Assembly: GCA_964584305.1 (NCBI GenBank)
Contig: CAZOZL010000003.1
Location: forward strand, 248,001-312,000
Origin: SB11 sp964584305
Lineage (GTDB): Bacteria > Bacteroidota > Bacteroidia > UBA8524
Length of the DNA: 64,000 nucleotides
Direction of reading: 5' to 3'
Position 1 is the first letter of the stretch. Each line of letters starts with the position of its first letter. Shown one piece after another: positions 1 through 8,240 of the stretch. The translations under genes and the position numbers were made by a program. The notes below the pieces were generated by a model. That model made no database searches, had not been told where the DNA came from, and saw only the letters and a program-made list of their open reading frames with translations.

Positions 1-893
1 ATTAAAATAATATATACTTCAGGATGCCCCAAGAACCAAAATAAATGCTGAAACAAAATTGGGCTACCCCCAACATTGTCTAAAGCACCTTGTCCGCTTG
101 CCCATATATCTGCTAAGTAAAAACTAGTACCGAAGCTACGGTCGAATATTAATAATAAACCCGCACTTAACAATACAGGGAATGATAACACTCCTAATAT
201 AGCTGTTAAGAAAAATGCCCATATAGAAAGCGGTAAGCGGTTCATGCTCATCCCCTTAGTACGCATATTTAGTACCGTAGTAATATAGTTTATTCCGCCT
301 AAAAGCGAGGAGACAATAAACAATACTATGGCTACCAGCCAAAGCGTCATCCCTAAACCCGAACCCGCCATAAAGACCTCGTTGGCACTAAGCGGTGGGT
401 AAATAGTCCATCCTCCTGAAGCTGGCCCTGACTCTATAAACACAGAGGTCATTAATACTATACTTGATGCTAAAAAGAACCAGTAGGATAGCATATTCAT
501 AAACGGCGATGCCATATCACGTGCGCCTACCTGTAAAGGAATGAGTAGATTACTAAAAGTACCACTTAAACCTGCCGTAAGCACATAAAATACCATTATA
601 GTACCATGTATGGTTACTAAGCCCATATAAAAGCCTGCATCCATCTTGCCTCCAGGTGCCCATTTGCTACCTAAAATAGTTTCTAAAAAGCCAAAACTTT
701 GCTCAGGCCATGCTAATTGCACTCTGAACAAAACTGACATACACATACCGATGAATCCCATAATAATTCCTGTAATAAGGAATTGCTTTGAAATCATCTT
801 ATGATCCATACTAAAGACATACTTCGAAATGAAGGTCTCTTTGTGTTGGTGGTCATCGTGCGCTGCTGCTGTATCTGTTTGGGTATGAGCCAT
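1..893 (-). CDS. coxA: Cytochrome c oxidase subunit I, partial (C-terminus outside window)
   Basis: Reading from the ATG at 893 towards base 1 gives about 297 residues with no stop, so the gene is cut by the window edge, not broken. The protein starts MAHTQTDTAAAHDDHQHKET and then reads as helices I-VI of a haem-copper oxidase. Visible signatures are the TIHGTIMVF segment of helix II (low-spin haem histidine) and, at the very edge, GHPEVYI, which holds the CuB histidine and the cross-linked tyrosine of A-type oxidases. It is the catalytic, proton-pumping subunit reducing O2 in the inner membrane. It lies 49 bp downstream of coxB on the same strand, so the two are very likely co-transcribed. 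Confidence 0.95.
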   Translation of the reverse strand, partial: MAHTQTDTAAAHDDHQHKETFISKYVFSMDHKMISKQFLITGIIMGFIGMCMSVLFRVQLAWPEQSFGFLETILGSKWAPGGKMDAGFYMGLVTIHGTIMVFYVLTAGLSGTFSNLLIPLQVGARDMASPFMNMLSYWFFLASSIVLMTSVFIESGPASGGWTIYPPLSANEVFMAGSGLGMTLWLVAIVLFIVSSLLGGINYITTVLNMRTKGMSMNRLPLSIWAFFLTAILGVLSFPVLLSAGLLLIFDRSFGTSFYLADIWASGQGALDNVGGSPILFQHLFWFLGHPEVYIIL

Positions 894-942
894 TCTTAAT
901 TAGTTTAAACTTATCGGGTGGTTAAACAATAGTATATTAAAA

Positions 943-2652
943 TTAATTGGCAAGTACTGCCACTACTTCACTTGTTGCTGTATCTGTTGATATTGTAGCG
1001 TCTTCTTTATTCACTGGAACTACTACATCTACTTTTTTAAACGCTGGTTTTTGCTCTGCCAACCATGTCTCATATTCAGCTTCTGTTTCTACCACACGTA
1101 TCTTAATTTTCATGTTGTAGTGTGCATTTCCACATATTTTAGCGCAATACATATAGTAGTCAAATGTATTATCCTCTAAAATAGTACGCATTTCGTTAGT
1201 AGTTTTTATAGGGTTAAACCAAAACGTAGTAGGCATACCTGGTACACAGTTCATTTGCATACGGAAATGTGGCGAGTAAGCACTATGTATTACATCGCGC
1301 GATCTAAATACAAAGTGTATAGGATGGTTTTTTACCAATACAATCTCTTTCAATATCAAATCATCTTCTGATGAGTTGTCAAACACACGTTCATCGCCTT
1401 CCATTTTTGCTAAGCGAGACAGATGTGCCTTTTGCAAACGCATGGTTTTAACCATCTTCGCCATTTTGTTCTTCTCTTTGGCAGTGGGGTCTGGTATGGT
1501 TTGCATACGAGTGTATAGGTTTTCGTTTTTGGCAAGTGCTTCTTTTACCTCCATTACCACTTTATCATACTCAGAGGATACACCCAAACCTAATGGGTTA
1601 GTACCTGATATAAGATTGAAGCTATACTCGCCTAATTTTTGGTCTTCTCCTGCATAGCGAATATTCCACCCAAATTGATATGCAAATATTTCAACCCTTT
1701 CAGCATTTGATGGTGCTTTTGCTGTAATTGCCGACCATTTTTTGAAGCCATTTATTACTAATACGGTGAGAACAATAGCAGGTATTATAGTCCATATATA
1801 CTCCAGCACATTGTTGTGTGGGTAGTATAATGCTTTGCGTTTAGGGTCGTAACGGTATATGAAACCGAAAACAAATAATGCTACTTGAGTAATAAAGAAA
1901 ACAGCCCCCGTTAACCAAAGAGTAATCATTAGCATACTATCTACCGCCTCGCCATGTTCTGAAGCCGAATCACCAATGAGTACATATTTTCCATGTACTT
2001 TAAATTCCCAAATAACGGCAACCATACCTACTACTAAAAATAGTAGCATTATCCAACTGTTTATTTTATGTGGGTTTGCTAATGGAACACCAGTGTATTT
2101 ACTAATATAGCCCAATACATTAAATACTGAACCCATAATTAGTAATACTGCTATTACTATGGCTATTAGCAAAAAGTTGATTATACGTTTTACAGAACTG
2201 TTTGCTTCAGCATTGTTAGTAGCAGTAGTTGGGGTTGTTGATGTGTCTCCCCCGCTACTGGCTTGCGCCACAGCCACAGGTGCTGTTTTAATATACGCTA
2301 ATATATTTTTTATATCATTATCTTCAATGGTTTCAAACACCGTCATGTTGCTACTGTTGTACTCCTCATATAGCTTTTCAGCTATTGGGTCTCCATCGGC
2401 AATCATTTTTGGGGCATTTTTCACCCATTTCAGTAGCCATTCTTCTGTTCTTCCTGCTTTTGTGTGAACATCACGCAGGGCAGGACCCACTACTTTTTTA
2501 TCAAGTGCGTGGCAAGAAAGACAGTTTTCTTGAAATAATTTTTCTCCTTTAGCTACGTCATCCTGCGCACTGGCACTGGAAGTAAAGGCGGCAACAAGTA
2601 ATATTGTTGCAAGGGCTGATGTTAGTTTTGTGATGAATCTTTTAAGGTTCAT
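943..2652 (-). CDS. coxB: Cytochrome c oxidase subunit II with N-terminal cytochrome c domain
   Basis: A 569-residue fusion. Residues 1-30 are a signal peptide ending ASAQ. A class I cytochrome c domain follows, with the haem motif C44-L-S-C47-H48 and a likely distal Met103. After a Ser/Thr/Ala-rich linker come four predicted membrane helices (about 156-180, 198-218, 243-267, 285-302), then the CuA cupredoxin domain with ligands His456, Cys503, Cys507, His511 and Met514. It passes electrons from cytochrome c through CuA to subunit I. Many caa3-type enzymes carry the cytochrome c domain at the C-terminus; here it is at the N-terminus. A charged helical insertion (about 355-430) splits the cupredoxin domain. 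The CuA loop reads CAKICGNAH, with Lys505 where many families have Glu. The domain assignment is firm. Confidence 0.96.
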   Translation of the reverse strand: MNLKRFITKLTSALATILLVAAFTSSASAQDDVAKGEKLFQENCLSCHALDKKVVGPALRDVHTKAGRTEEWLLKWVKNAPKMIADGDPIAEKLYEEYNSSNMTVFETIEDNDIKNILAYIKTAPVAVAQASSGGDTSTTPTTATNNAEANSSVKRIINFLLIAIVIAVLLIMGSVFNVLGYISKYTGVPLANPHKINSWIMLLFLVVGMVAVIWEFKVHGKYVLIGDSASEHGEAVDSMLMITLWLTGAVFFITQVALFVFGFIYRYDPKRKALYYPHNNVLEYIWTIIPAIVLTVLVINGFKKWSAITAKAPSNAERVEIFAYQFGWNIRYAGEDQKLGEYSFNLISGTNPLGLGVSSEYDKVVMEVKEALAKNENLYTRMQTIPDPTAKEKNKMAKMVKTMRLQKAHLSRLAKMEGDERVFDNSSEDDLILKEIVLVKNHPIHFVFRSRDVIHSAYSPHFRMQMNCVPGMPTTFWFNPIKTTNEMRTILEDNTFDYYMYCAKICGNAHYNMKIKIRVVETEAEYETWLAEQKPAFKKVDVVVPVNKEDATISTDTATSEVVAVLAN

Positions 2653-2740
2653 TGCTGGTATTTAAGCGGTTAGCAAAACTGTTTAAAGTCTTTAAAATTG
2701 CCTTAGTTAATTAGGCGTATAAGGGGATTTTAAACTTGCG

Positions 2741-2748
2741 CAAATTTA
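2741..2748 (-). promoter_or_regulatory. Candidate -7 box upstream of coxB
   Basis: Read on the minus strand this is TAAATTTG, matching the Bacteroidota TAnnTTTG -7 element, 88 bases before the coxB start. No convincing TTG -33 element lies 19-21 bases further upstream, so this is only a candidate. Confidence 0.35.
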
Positions 2749-2875
2749 TATCAAAATCAATATTTAACTAACTTTTAAGCAAAATTAATATTGGCAGCTA
2801 TCCACAGTAGTGGCAAATGCTTTGTAACAAAGGGGTTCAACGAAATTTAGAAAGGTTTTAAATTGCAAACGCAAT

Positions 2876-5800
2876 TTATTCTTCGGGCTCATCTTCCACA
2901 CCAATGGCGTTTAATTTGCCTGTAGCACTCGCAATTATGCCATCCTTTTTGTTTTCGTATCCGTTTATTATGCTTTTTAGTATAGCCCTTGCCTGAAAAA
3001 GATCTTTCTTTTCTACCAGTATATCCGTTTGTAGTAGTAATGCTTTTGCTTTCCAGTAATCGTAGCTGCTAAACTTTTTCACCACTTCAAGTATAGTTTC
3101 TTCAGCAGCAGCAGTTTTGCTTTGTTTGTATTGTATATAAGCTATGTAGTATTTGGCTTCGGCACCATACTGGTTTTTGGTATGTTTAAGTATGCCCTTG
3201 CAAGCCGTTTCTGCTTCTGCCCAATTTTCTTTTTTCACATTTATTCGGGCTAAGTATAGGTTGGCTTCAATTATTCCTTCACGGGTTACTTTATCATACG
3301 CTAATATTTTTTTGCTATTGGTTACACTTTTCTCCTCATTGTTTAAGTAGTAACTGCACCGCATTTGCCCTAAAAGGCTTACTAATGTGTTTTCGTGGTT
3401 TTGGGCTATGTTTTGCAACTTCTCGTACAGCGGCAAAGCCTGTGCATAGTTTTTCTTTAAATAGTATATGGTTGCCGCTGTTCTGGTTGATGGTTCTATA
3501 AACTCGGGACGTTTACTATCCAATGTATATAAGTACCCTTGAAGTGCTGCATCAAGATTTTTTGCCTGATACTCGCAGTTGGCTTTGTAGTAGTTTACCT
3601 CCACTGCAAATATGCCTTTTGGGAAGGTATTTAAATACTTTGAAAATTTGGCTATGGCTTGGGCGCACTGCTCATACTGATAAAAATGTAGGGCAGCTTG
3701 GTAGCTGGCACTATCTCTATATCCATTTTTGTAGTTTCTACCTTTATTGCTCATGTAGGTAAAAAATTCGTCTATCCTGCCTTCGGCTGAGTATATTTCT
3801 TGTAATGACCTGGCAGCCTCGTTAGCTTCTGGGTAAGCACCAAACTGTTCAATTACTTTTTTAAATGATATGATGGCTTTTCTATTATTATCCTGTTGGT
3901 AGTTTATAGTTCCCACTTTTAGATGGCACTTGGGTGCAAACACACCATTTGGGCTTTCGCCTAATAAATAGCGAAACCCTTTTAGTGCCTCGTTTAGGTT
4001 GTTTAGCTTTTGGTGTACGTTGGCTATTTCAAACAAGGCATCATCAACATATTGCGAGCGGGGATAGTTTGCCGCTACTTTTTTCAGTATGCTTATTTTT
4101 AACTCATCTTTGCCTTGCAAGCCAAATATTATTCCTTTTTGATAATAGCCATAATCAGCATTTGCTGCCTTTTTGGTTATCAAGTAGTTATAGGCTTCAA
4201 TAGCGGGGTTGTATTTTTTTAACACAAAATAGCAATCGGCAAGGCGAGTCATCCCATCTTTAAATCTATTCTTGGTTTGGTCTAAATATTTTACGTTTTT
4301 AGTATATGTTCTAAAATTTTCGGCGGCTTTGGTATAGTGCAAAACCACATCGTTATAGTTTTTATCCTCGTTTGCTATTTTTAAATAAGAGTAGCCCAAA
4401 TTATAATATGCCACAGAAAACATTTCTGTTTTTTTGGCTCGTGAGCTGTTTAAAAAATCACGACTGTATTTAATACAGTCCCAATATTTGCCTTTGCGAA
4501 AAGCTATCTCTCCCCGCCAAAAATCGGCAAGGGCATCTAATTTTTCATCCCAAGGGTAGCGTTTAGATTTTACTAAGTATCCATTGGCTATATCCATATT
4601 TGCCCATCCTTCCCCAAGCAATTGTATTGCACGGTAGTAAGTTATTTGCTGATATACCTTTTGGGTTTGGGTATTCATATTGCCAATGCTTTCCAATACT
4701 TCAACGGCTTCTTTATAGTTTTTGCTGGCTAAAAGTACTTCGCCTTGCAATGTTTTGGCTTCGGTAGCCATAAAAGAATTAGGAAACTGGCGAATAAACT
4801 TACGCAGCGATTTTAGGGCTTCGCTATTAAAGCCTAAATCATAACTAAGTTTTGCATAATTAAAGGTAGAACGTTCTTTAAGTTTTGTATTAAAACTTAA
4901 TAATGATGCCTGCAAAAAGGCATCACGGGCATTATTTTTTCTATCTAATCTAAGAAAACACTCGGCGGCATTGTAGTAGGCGTATTGGGTAAGTGTATCA
5001 CGGGTATTGTTTATAGTGGTAAACTCGTGAAAGGCTTTTTTGTATTTTGCATTTGCATAATAGGTATATCCTATAACATAGCGGTCGGTAGCATTCATTT
5101 TTCGATAGGGCGGGCGATTGTTAGTAAGCAATGGCAATGCTTTTTCATACTGCTCTAAATAATAAAAACTTTGCCCCCGTAGCCAGTTAATTTCGCGTTG
5201 GCTTTTAGTGCTTGCCAATGTGTCTGTTACGCCTAATACTTCTTTGTATTTTTTTTGTCCAAAATATACTTGTGCCAAAAACAAAGGCAATTCAGCACTA
5301 TATATTTTCGATTTTTTTACCCGCTCAAAATGGGTTAATGCTTTGGCATATTGTTTTTGTTTTAATGCTCCATAGCCCAAATAGTAGTGGCTGGGGTAGT
5401 AGTATTTAGTTTTATCGTTTGCAGTAATATTAAACTCTACTTCGGCGTTTGCCCACTTGGCACGTTTAAAATAGCTATACCCCAACATAAAATGATATTC
5501 CAAACTCTCATCGATAGTGAGGGCTTCATCGTTTGTTTTTTTAAGCTGTGCAGGCACACGGGTAAACTTGCCCTTGTTATAATAGTACCGACCTAAATGA
5601 AAATAAGCTAAATTGGTTTTTATATGTCCAGGGTTGTTTTTTATAAACGCCTTCATGCGCTCTTCGGCGGCTTGGTGTTGCAATTGCAACGATGACACCG
5701 CTATGTAAAATTGTGAATTTGTTTTTAGTTCCTCATCAGTACTTTGGGTTATAAATGCTTCAAACTCATTAATAGCACTGCCATATTTTTCTTTATCATA

Positions 5801-5920
5801 CAGTTCCAAACCTCTATTATAGTAAGCAACAGGGTCGGTATAGATAGCTGTTTTTTGTGCCGAGACTGCACCAGCTATACAGGTTACAAAAAAAGTAGCG
5901 AGAATGATTTTTTTGAACAT
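2876..5920 (-). CDS. Secreted or periplasmic tetratricopeptide-repeat protein
   Basis: 1014 residues, with a signal peptide of about 22 residues ending VSAQ. The rest is an almost continuous array of helical TPR-like units, recognisable by repeats of the type YxxLGxxYxxxxxYxxAxxxF, for example near residues 100-115, 180-200, 650-690 and 880-930. Such solenoids act as protein-protein scaffolds in the periplasm or at the outer membrane. No catalytic domain is visible. It resembles the large uncharacterised TPR proteins common in Bacteroidota (YbgF/BamD-like helical repeats), but I cannot name a partner. It stands alone: 223 bp separate it from coxB downstream and 442 bp from fabD upstream. A possible -7 box TAAATTTG (minus strand) lies 22 bases before the start. 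Confidence 0.85.
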   Translation of the reverse strand: MFKKIILATFFVTCIAGAVSAQKTAIYTDPVAYYNRGLELYDKEKYGSAINEFEAFITQSTDEELKTNSQFYIAVSSLQLQHQAAEERMKAFIKNNPGHIKTNLAYFHLGRYYYNKGKFTRVPAQLKKTNDEALTIDESLEYHFMLGYSYFKRAKWANAEVEFNITANDKTKYYYPSHYYLGYGALKQKQYAKALTHFERVKKSKIYSAELPLFLAQVYFGQKKYKEVLGVTDTLASTKSQREINWLRGQSFYYLEQYEKALPLLTNNRPPYRKMNATDRYVIGYTYYANAKYKKAFHEFTTINNTRDTLTQYAYYNAAECFLRLDRKNNARDAFLQASLLSFNTKLKERSTFNYAKLSYDLGFNSEALKSLRKFIRQFPNSFMATEAKTLQGEVLLASKNYKEAVEVLESIGNMNTQTQKVYQQITYYRAIQLLGEGWANMDIANGYLVKSKRYPWDEKLDALADFWRGEIAFRKGKYWDCIKYSRDFLNSSRAKKTEMFSVAYYNLGYSYLKIANEDKNYNDVVLHYTKAAENFRTYTKNVKYLDQTKNRFKDGMTRLADCYFVLKKYNPAIEAYNYLITKKAANADYGYYQKGIIFGLQGKDELKISILKKVAANYPRSQYVDDALFEIANVHQKLNNLNEALKGFRYLLGESPNGVFAPKCHLKVGTINYQQDNNRKAIISFKKVIEQFGAYPEANEAARSLQEIYSAEGRIDEFFTYMSNKGRNYKNGYRDSASYQAALHFYQYEQCAQAIAKFSKYLNTFPKGIFAVEVNYYKANCEYQAKNLDAALQGYLYTLDSKRPEFIEPSTRTAATIYYLKKNYAQALPLYEKLQNIAQNHENTLVSLLGQMRCSYYLNNEEKSVTNSKKILAYDKVTREGIIEANLYLARINVKKENWAEAETACKGILKHTKNQYGAEAKYYIAYIQYKQSKTAAAEETILEVVKKFSSYDYWKAKALLLQTDILVEKKDLFQARAILKSIINGYENKKDGIIASATGKLNAIGVEDEPEE

Positions 5921-5942
5921 ACTTAACCTAAAAATAAAGCCT

Positions 5943-5950
5943 CAAATTTA
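5943..5950 (-). promoter_or_regulatory. Candidate -7 box of the TPR gene
   Basis: TAAATTTG on the minus strand matches TAnnTTTG and sits 22 bases upstream of the start at 5920. This would give a short leader. No clear -33 TTG is visible. Confidence 0.4.
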
Positions 5951-6069
5951 TAAGTAAAACGATGGAGAAGTGCTGTTTAGCATAATTTTTTGTTCACAAG
6001 CAAAAATGTAGTGTTGTTTTTTTGGCACAGGTAAAAAGTGGATGTGGCAGAAAATAGAGTATAAAAATA

Positions 6070-6086
6070 AGACCGTTTCAAGGTCT
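6070..6086. repeat. Short palindrome of the AGACCGTTnCAAGG family
   Basis: AGACC-GTTTCAA-GGTCT is a 5-bp stem with a 7-base loop. The core AGACC(G/A)TTnCAAGG recurs at 7305-7320 (plus) and 12062-12075 (minus), and in a one-base-shorter form at 8022-8053 (minus), always between genes. It probably belongs to an interspersed palindrome family. Confidence 0.5.
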
Positions 6087-6132
6087 AAGTTTGAGCTATG
6101 TATCTCTTTTTAGCCTTTAGCATACTTTGTTT

Positions 6133-6248
6133 GGTTGTCTCCCTTCCGTTATTTAAGGGGTGAGTAAAGTTTTACACCTCCCTTTAGTCCCGTCCGAACC
6201 CGCACGGATACTTACCTATCCATATCCCCCGCAGGAGGGAAACAACCA
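6133..6248. repeat. GC-rich imperfect inverted repeat in the 442-bp gap before the TPR gene
   Basis: The gap 5921-6362 has no gene. Within it, GGTTGTCTCCCTTCCG (6133-6148) is roughly complementary to CGCAGGAGGGAAACAACC (6231-6248), giving a long stem around about 80 bases. The inner part ACACCTCCCTTTAGTCC (from 6174) resembles ACACCACCCTTTAGTCC at 18172 in another gene-free stretch. This looks like a small non-coding repeat element. I see no terminator with a T-run here for fabD. Confidence 0.45.
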
Positions 6249-6362
6249 CACAGTCCTGCCCGTGCCCAAACAGGAAAGCTAAGATTTTTATCTTGTAACG
6301 TGTCTTATACCTCGTTGTTTTATGTATTAGAGCAGGTACAGTTTACTTTTCGTAACTAATTT

Positions 6363-7247
6363 TTATGCTCCAGCCACTTCAGCTTCTCGGTGTATTTTTT
6401 TCACCAAGCCTTGTAATACTTTACCCGGTCCTACTTCGGTAAAGTGTGTAGCACCATCAGCTACCATAGCTTGCACACTTTGCGCCCAGCGAACGGGTGC
6501 GGTAAGCTGTGCTACCAAATTTTTCTTCACTTCATGGGCATTGCTCACAGCACTTGCTGTTACATTTTGATATATAGGGCAACTGGGCGTACCAAAAGTG
6601 GTTGCTTCAATAGCGGCTGCCAATTTTTCACGTGCTGATTCCATTAACGGTGAGTGAAACGCTCCCCCCACATTTAGTACCAAGGCACGTTTTGCCCCTG
6701 CTTCCTTCATTGCTACACAGGCTTGGTGTATAGCATCTACTTCACCTGATATTACTAATTGCCCTGGGCAATTGTAGTTGGCAGGTACTACTATGCCATT
6801 AATACTTTTACAAATTTCTTCTACTTTGGCATCTTCTAAGCCTAATACGGCTGCCATGGTACTGGGTTGTGCTTCGCACGCTTCTTGCATGGCAAAGGCA
6901 CGTTGTGCTACTAAATTTAAACCATCTTCAAAAGTCAATGTTCCGTTGGCAACCAATGCACTAAACTCTCCTAATGAGTGCCCTGCTACCATATCAGGTA
7001 TGAAACTATCGCCCAAAGTTTTAGCTAATATTACCGAGTGCAAAAATATAGCGGGTTGGGTTACACGAGTTTCTTTTAGCACTTCTTCAGTTCCTGCAAA
7101 CATCTCATCGGTTATGCGGAATCCCAAAATACCATTGGCTTCATTAAACAAGGTTTTTGCCTCCTCATTGGTATCAAACAACTCTTTGCCCATGCCTACA
7201 AACTGCGCTCCCTGCCCTGGAAATATATATGCCTTTTTCATATTCAC
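6363..7247 (-). CDS. fabD: Malonyl-CoA:ACP transacylase FabD
   Basis: A 294-residue protein of normal family length. It moves the malonyl group from CoA to acyl carrier protein, the entry to fatty-acid chain elongation in the cytoplasm. It opens with the FPGQGAQFVGMGKEL motif. The nucleophile elbow is GHSLGE (Ser91, preceded by His90), the substrate arginine is about Arg116, and the catalytic histidine is His198 in GGAFHSPLM. There are two possible starts, Met1 and Met3 (7247 or 7241). No other fatty-acid gene adjoins it: it stands alone between a TPR gene and a repeat-rich region. Confidence 0.96.
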   Translation of the reverse strand: MNMKKAYIFPGQGAQFVGMGKELFDTNEEAKTLFNEANGILGFRITDEMFAGTEEVLKETRVTQPAIFLHSVILAKTLGDSFIPDMVAGHSLGEFSALVANGTLTFEDGLNLVAQRAFAMQEACEAQPSTMAAVLGLEDAKVEEICKSINGIVVPANYNCPGQLVISGEVDAIHQACVAMKEAGAKRALVLNVGGAFHSPLMESAREKLAAAIEATTFGTPSCPIYQNVTASAVSNAHEVKKNLVAQLTAPVRWAQSVQAMVADGATHFTEVGPGKVLQGLVKKIHREAEVAGA

Positions 7248-7431
7248 TTTATATTGGGTGCGAAAATAAACAATTGTACGCGCTTATAGAAAACAGATAA
7301 TACAAGACCATTACAAGGGTTCTGTTTCTTTTAAAGTACTAAAAGTCCTATAATTAACATAGCGATAGGTTGAAACCCAACCGCTTATTACTATTATAGT
7401 GCAAAAGGCGGACTGGCATAAAAACTTCACC

Positions 7432-7645
7432 CACTAACATAATTTATAGCGGTACTGATATAAAAGTGCTTTCATAAAGGTAGTTGCCTGCCTATTTTCG
7501 TCTTGCTATTTAGGAATAATACCTAAGATTTTCCACTTCATTTAGAGCTTAGGCTCAATACGATTTTTTCATACATATTAAGTAATAGTAGTTTTTTTAA
7601 AAGCACGTCGGGAGATGTGCTTTTTTTGTTTATGTCAATCCAAAA
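7432..7645 (+). repeat. Tandem repeat unit, copy 1 (complete), ends in a terminator hairpin
   Basis: About 214 bp beginning CACTAACATAATTTATAGCG and ending just after a strong hairpin with a T-run. The same start reappears at 7691 and the same end at 7845-7906, so the unit is duplicated with a period near 259-261 bases. No ORF is present. A small hairpin (TTAGG/CCTAA near 7510-7530) and GAGC/GCTC near 7545 suggest structured RNA. It could encode a small RNA; I do not recognise it as a known class. Confidence 0.55.
7599..7627 (+). terminator. GNRA-loop intrinsic terminator in tandem unit 1
   Basis: A perfect 10-bp stem AAAGCACGTC / GATGTGCTTT (one G-U pair) with a GGGA tetraloop, followed directly by a run of T. 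It points rightwards, although no plus-strand protein gene lies upstream for over 7 kb. It therefore probably ends a small non-coding transcript. Confidence 0.7.
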
Positions 7646-7744
7646 AGTAGTTGCTATTGTTATAAGAACACACCAAAGTACCACAACCTCCACTAACATA
7701 ATTTATAGCGGTACTGATATAAAAGTGCTTTCATAAAGGTAGTT

Positions 7745-7844
7745 NNNNNNNNNNNNNNNNNNNNNNNNNNNNNNNNNNNNNNNNNNNNNNNNNNNNNNNN
7801 NNNNNNNNNNNNNNNNNNNNNNNNNNNNNNNNNNNNNNNNNNNN
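7745..7844. other. Assembly gap of exactly 100 N
   Basis: One hundred unknown bases, a conventional scaffold-gap size. It falls inside the second copy of a tandem repeat, which is the likely reason assembly failed here. True length and content are unknown. Confidence 0.99.
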
Positions 7845-7859
7845 AATAGTAGTTTTTTT

Positions 7860-7887
7860 AAAAGCACGTCGGGAGATGTGCTTTTTT
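7860..7887 (+). terminator. GNRA-loop intrinsic terminator in tandem unit 2
   Basis: Identical hairpin to that at 7599-7627: stem AAAGCACGTC / GATGTGCTTT, loop GGGA, then a T-run. Its conservation between copies that differ just downstream (CAATCC versus CAACCC) suggests the hairpin matters. Confidence 0.7.
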
Positions 7888-8118
7888 TGTTTATGTCAAC
7901 CCAAAAGTAGTAGATAGTATTACCCGTAGTGCATTATAATTTTGAATAGTAGAATAAAAGTTGTGAAATAACTGAATACCAGTAGCTGTTAGTTAGTGGC
8001 TTTTAGACTTCAACCCTATCGACTTTAAAAGAAACATAACCTGTAACGGTCTTAATAGGTGAAATTGAAAGCTGATAACCATACTGCCAGTTAAGTTTGA
8101 ATAGAAAAGCAATATAAA

Positions 8119-8151
8119 TTTTGTGTTAAGGTAATAGTCTTCTTATATTTG
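8119..8151 (+). promoter_or_regulatory. Promoter of the SRP RNA gene
   Basis: TTTTG at 8119-8123, a 20-base spacer, and TATATTTG at 8144-8151 match the Bacteroidota TTTG-N19/20-TAnnTTTG promoter exactly. The predicted transcript start, about six bases on, is the first G of the SRP RNA stem. Confidence 0.8.
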
Positions 8152-8156
8152 CACTT

Positions 8157-8240
8157 GGGTCTGTACTACCAGCTCCCACTAACTCCCCCAGGTCAGGAAT
8201 GAAGCAAGGGCGTGTGGTTGTAGCGGTGAGATACGGGCCC
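8157..8240 (+). ncRNA. ffs: Signal recognition particle RNA, small bacterial (4.5S) type
   Basis: About 84 bases folding into one long hairpin. The ends GGGTCTGTA (8157-8165) and TACGGGCCC (8232-8240) pair without a bulge, and the apex carries the SRP signature CAGGTCAGGAATGAAGCAAG, the Ffh-binding symmetric and asymmetric loops. With Ffh it targets nascent membrane and secreted proteins to SecYEG. A canonical promoter ends 5 bases upstream. The assignment rests on the conserved apical motif and closed terminal stem; exact ends may vary by a few bases. Confidence 0.9.

Larger units (their letters stand above)
7691..7906 (+). repeat. Tandem repeat unit, copy 2 (interrupted by the assembly gap)
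   Basis: Bases 7691-7744 repeat 7432-7485, and 7845-7906 repeat 7584-7645 with few changes. The segment missing between these parts in copy 1 is 98 bases, almost the same as the 100 N placed here. The filler could therefore be nearly the true length, or pure convention. Confidence 0.55.
7305..8053. repeat. Region bounded by inverted ~32-base repeats and containing a tandem duplication and a gap
   Basis: The left flank, 7305-7338 (AGACCATTACAAGGGTTCTG, then TTTCTTTTAAAGT), is nearly the reverse complement of the right flank, 8022-8053 (minus strand AGACCGTTACAGGTTATG, then TTTCTTTTAAAGT). The flanks enclose about 750 bp with no ORF: the two terminator-ended units and the 100-N gap. The gap hides an unknown length, so the element may be larger and may contain a gene. 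This could be a MITE-like element or simply two copies of an interspersed repeat in opposite orientation. Confidence 0.5.
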
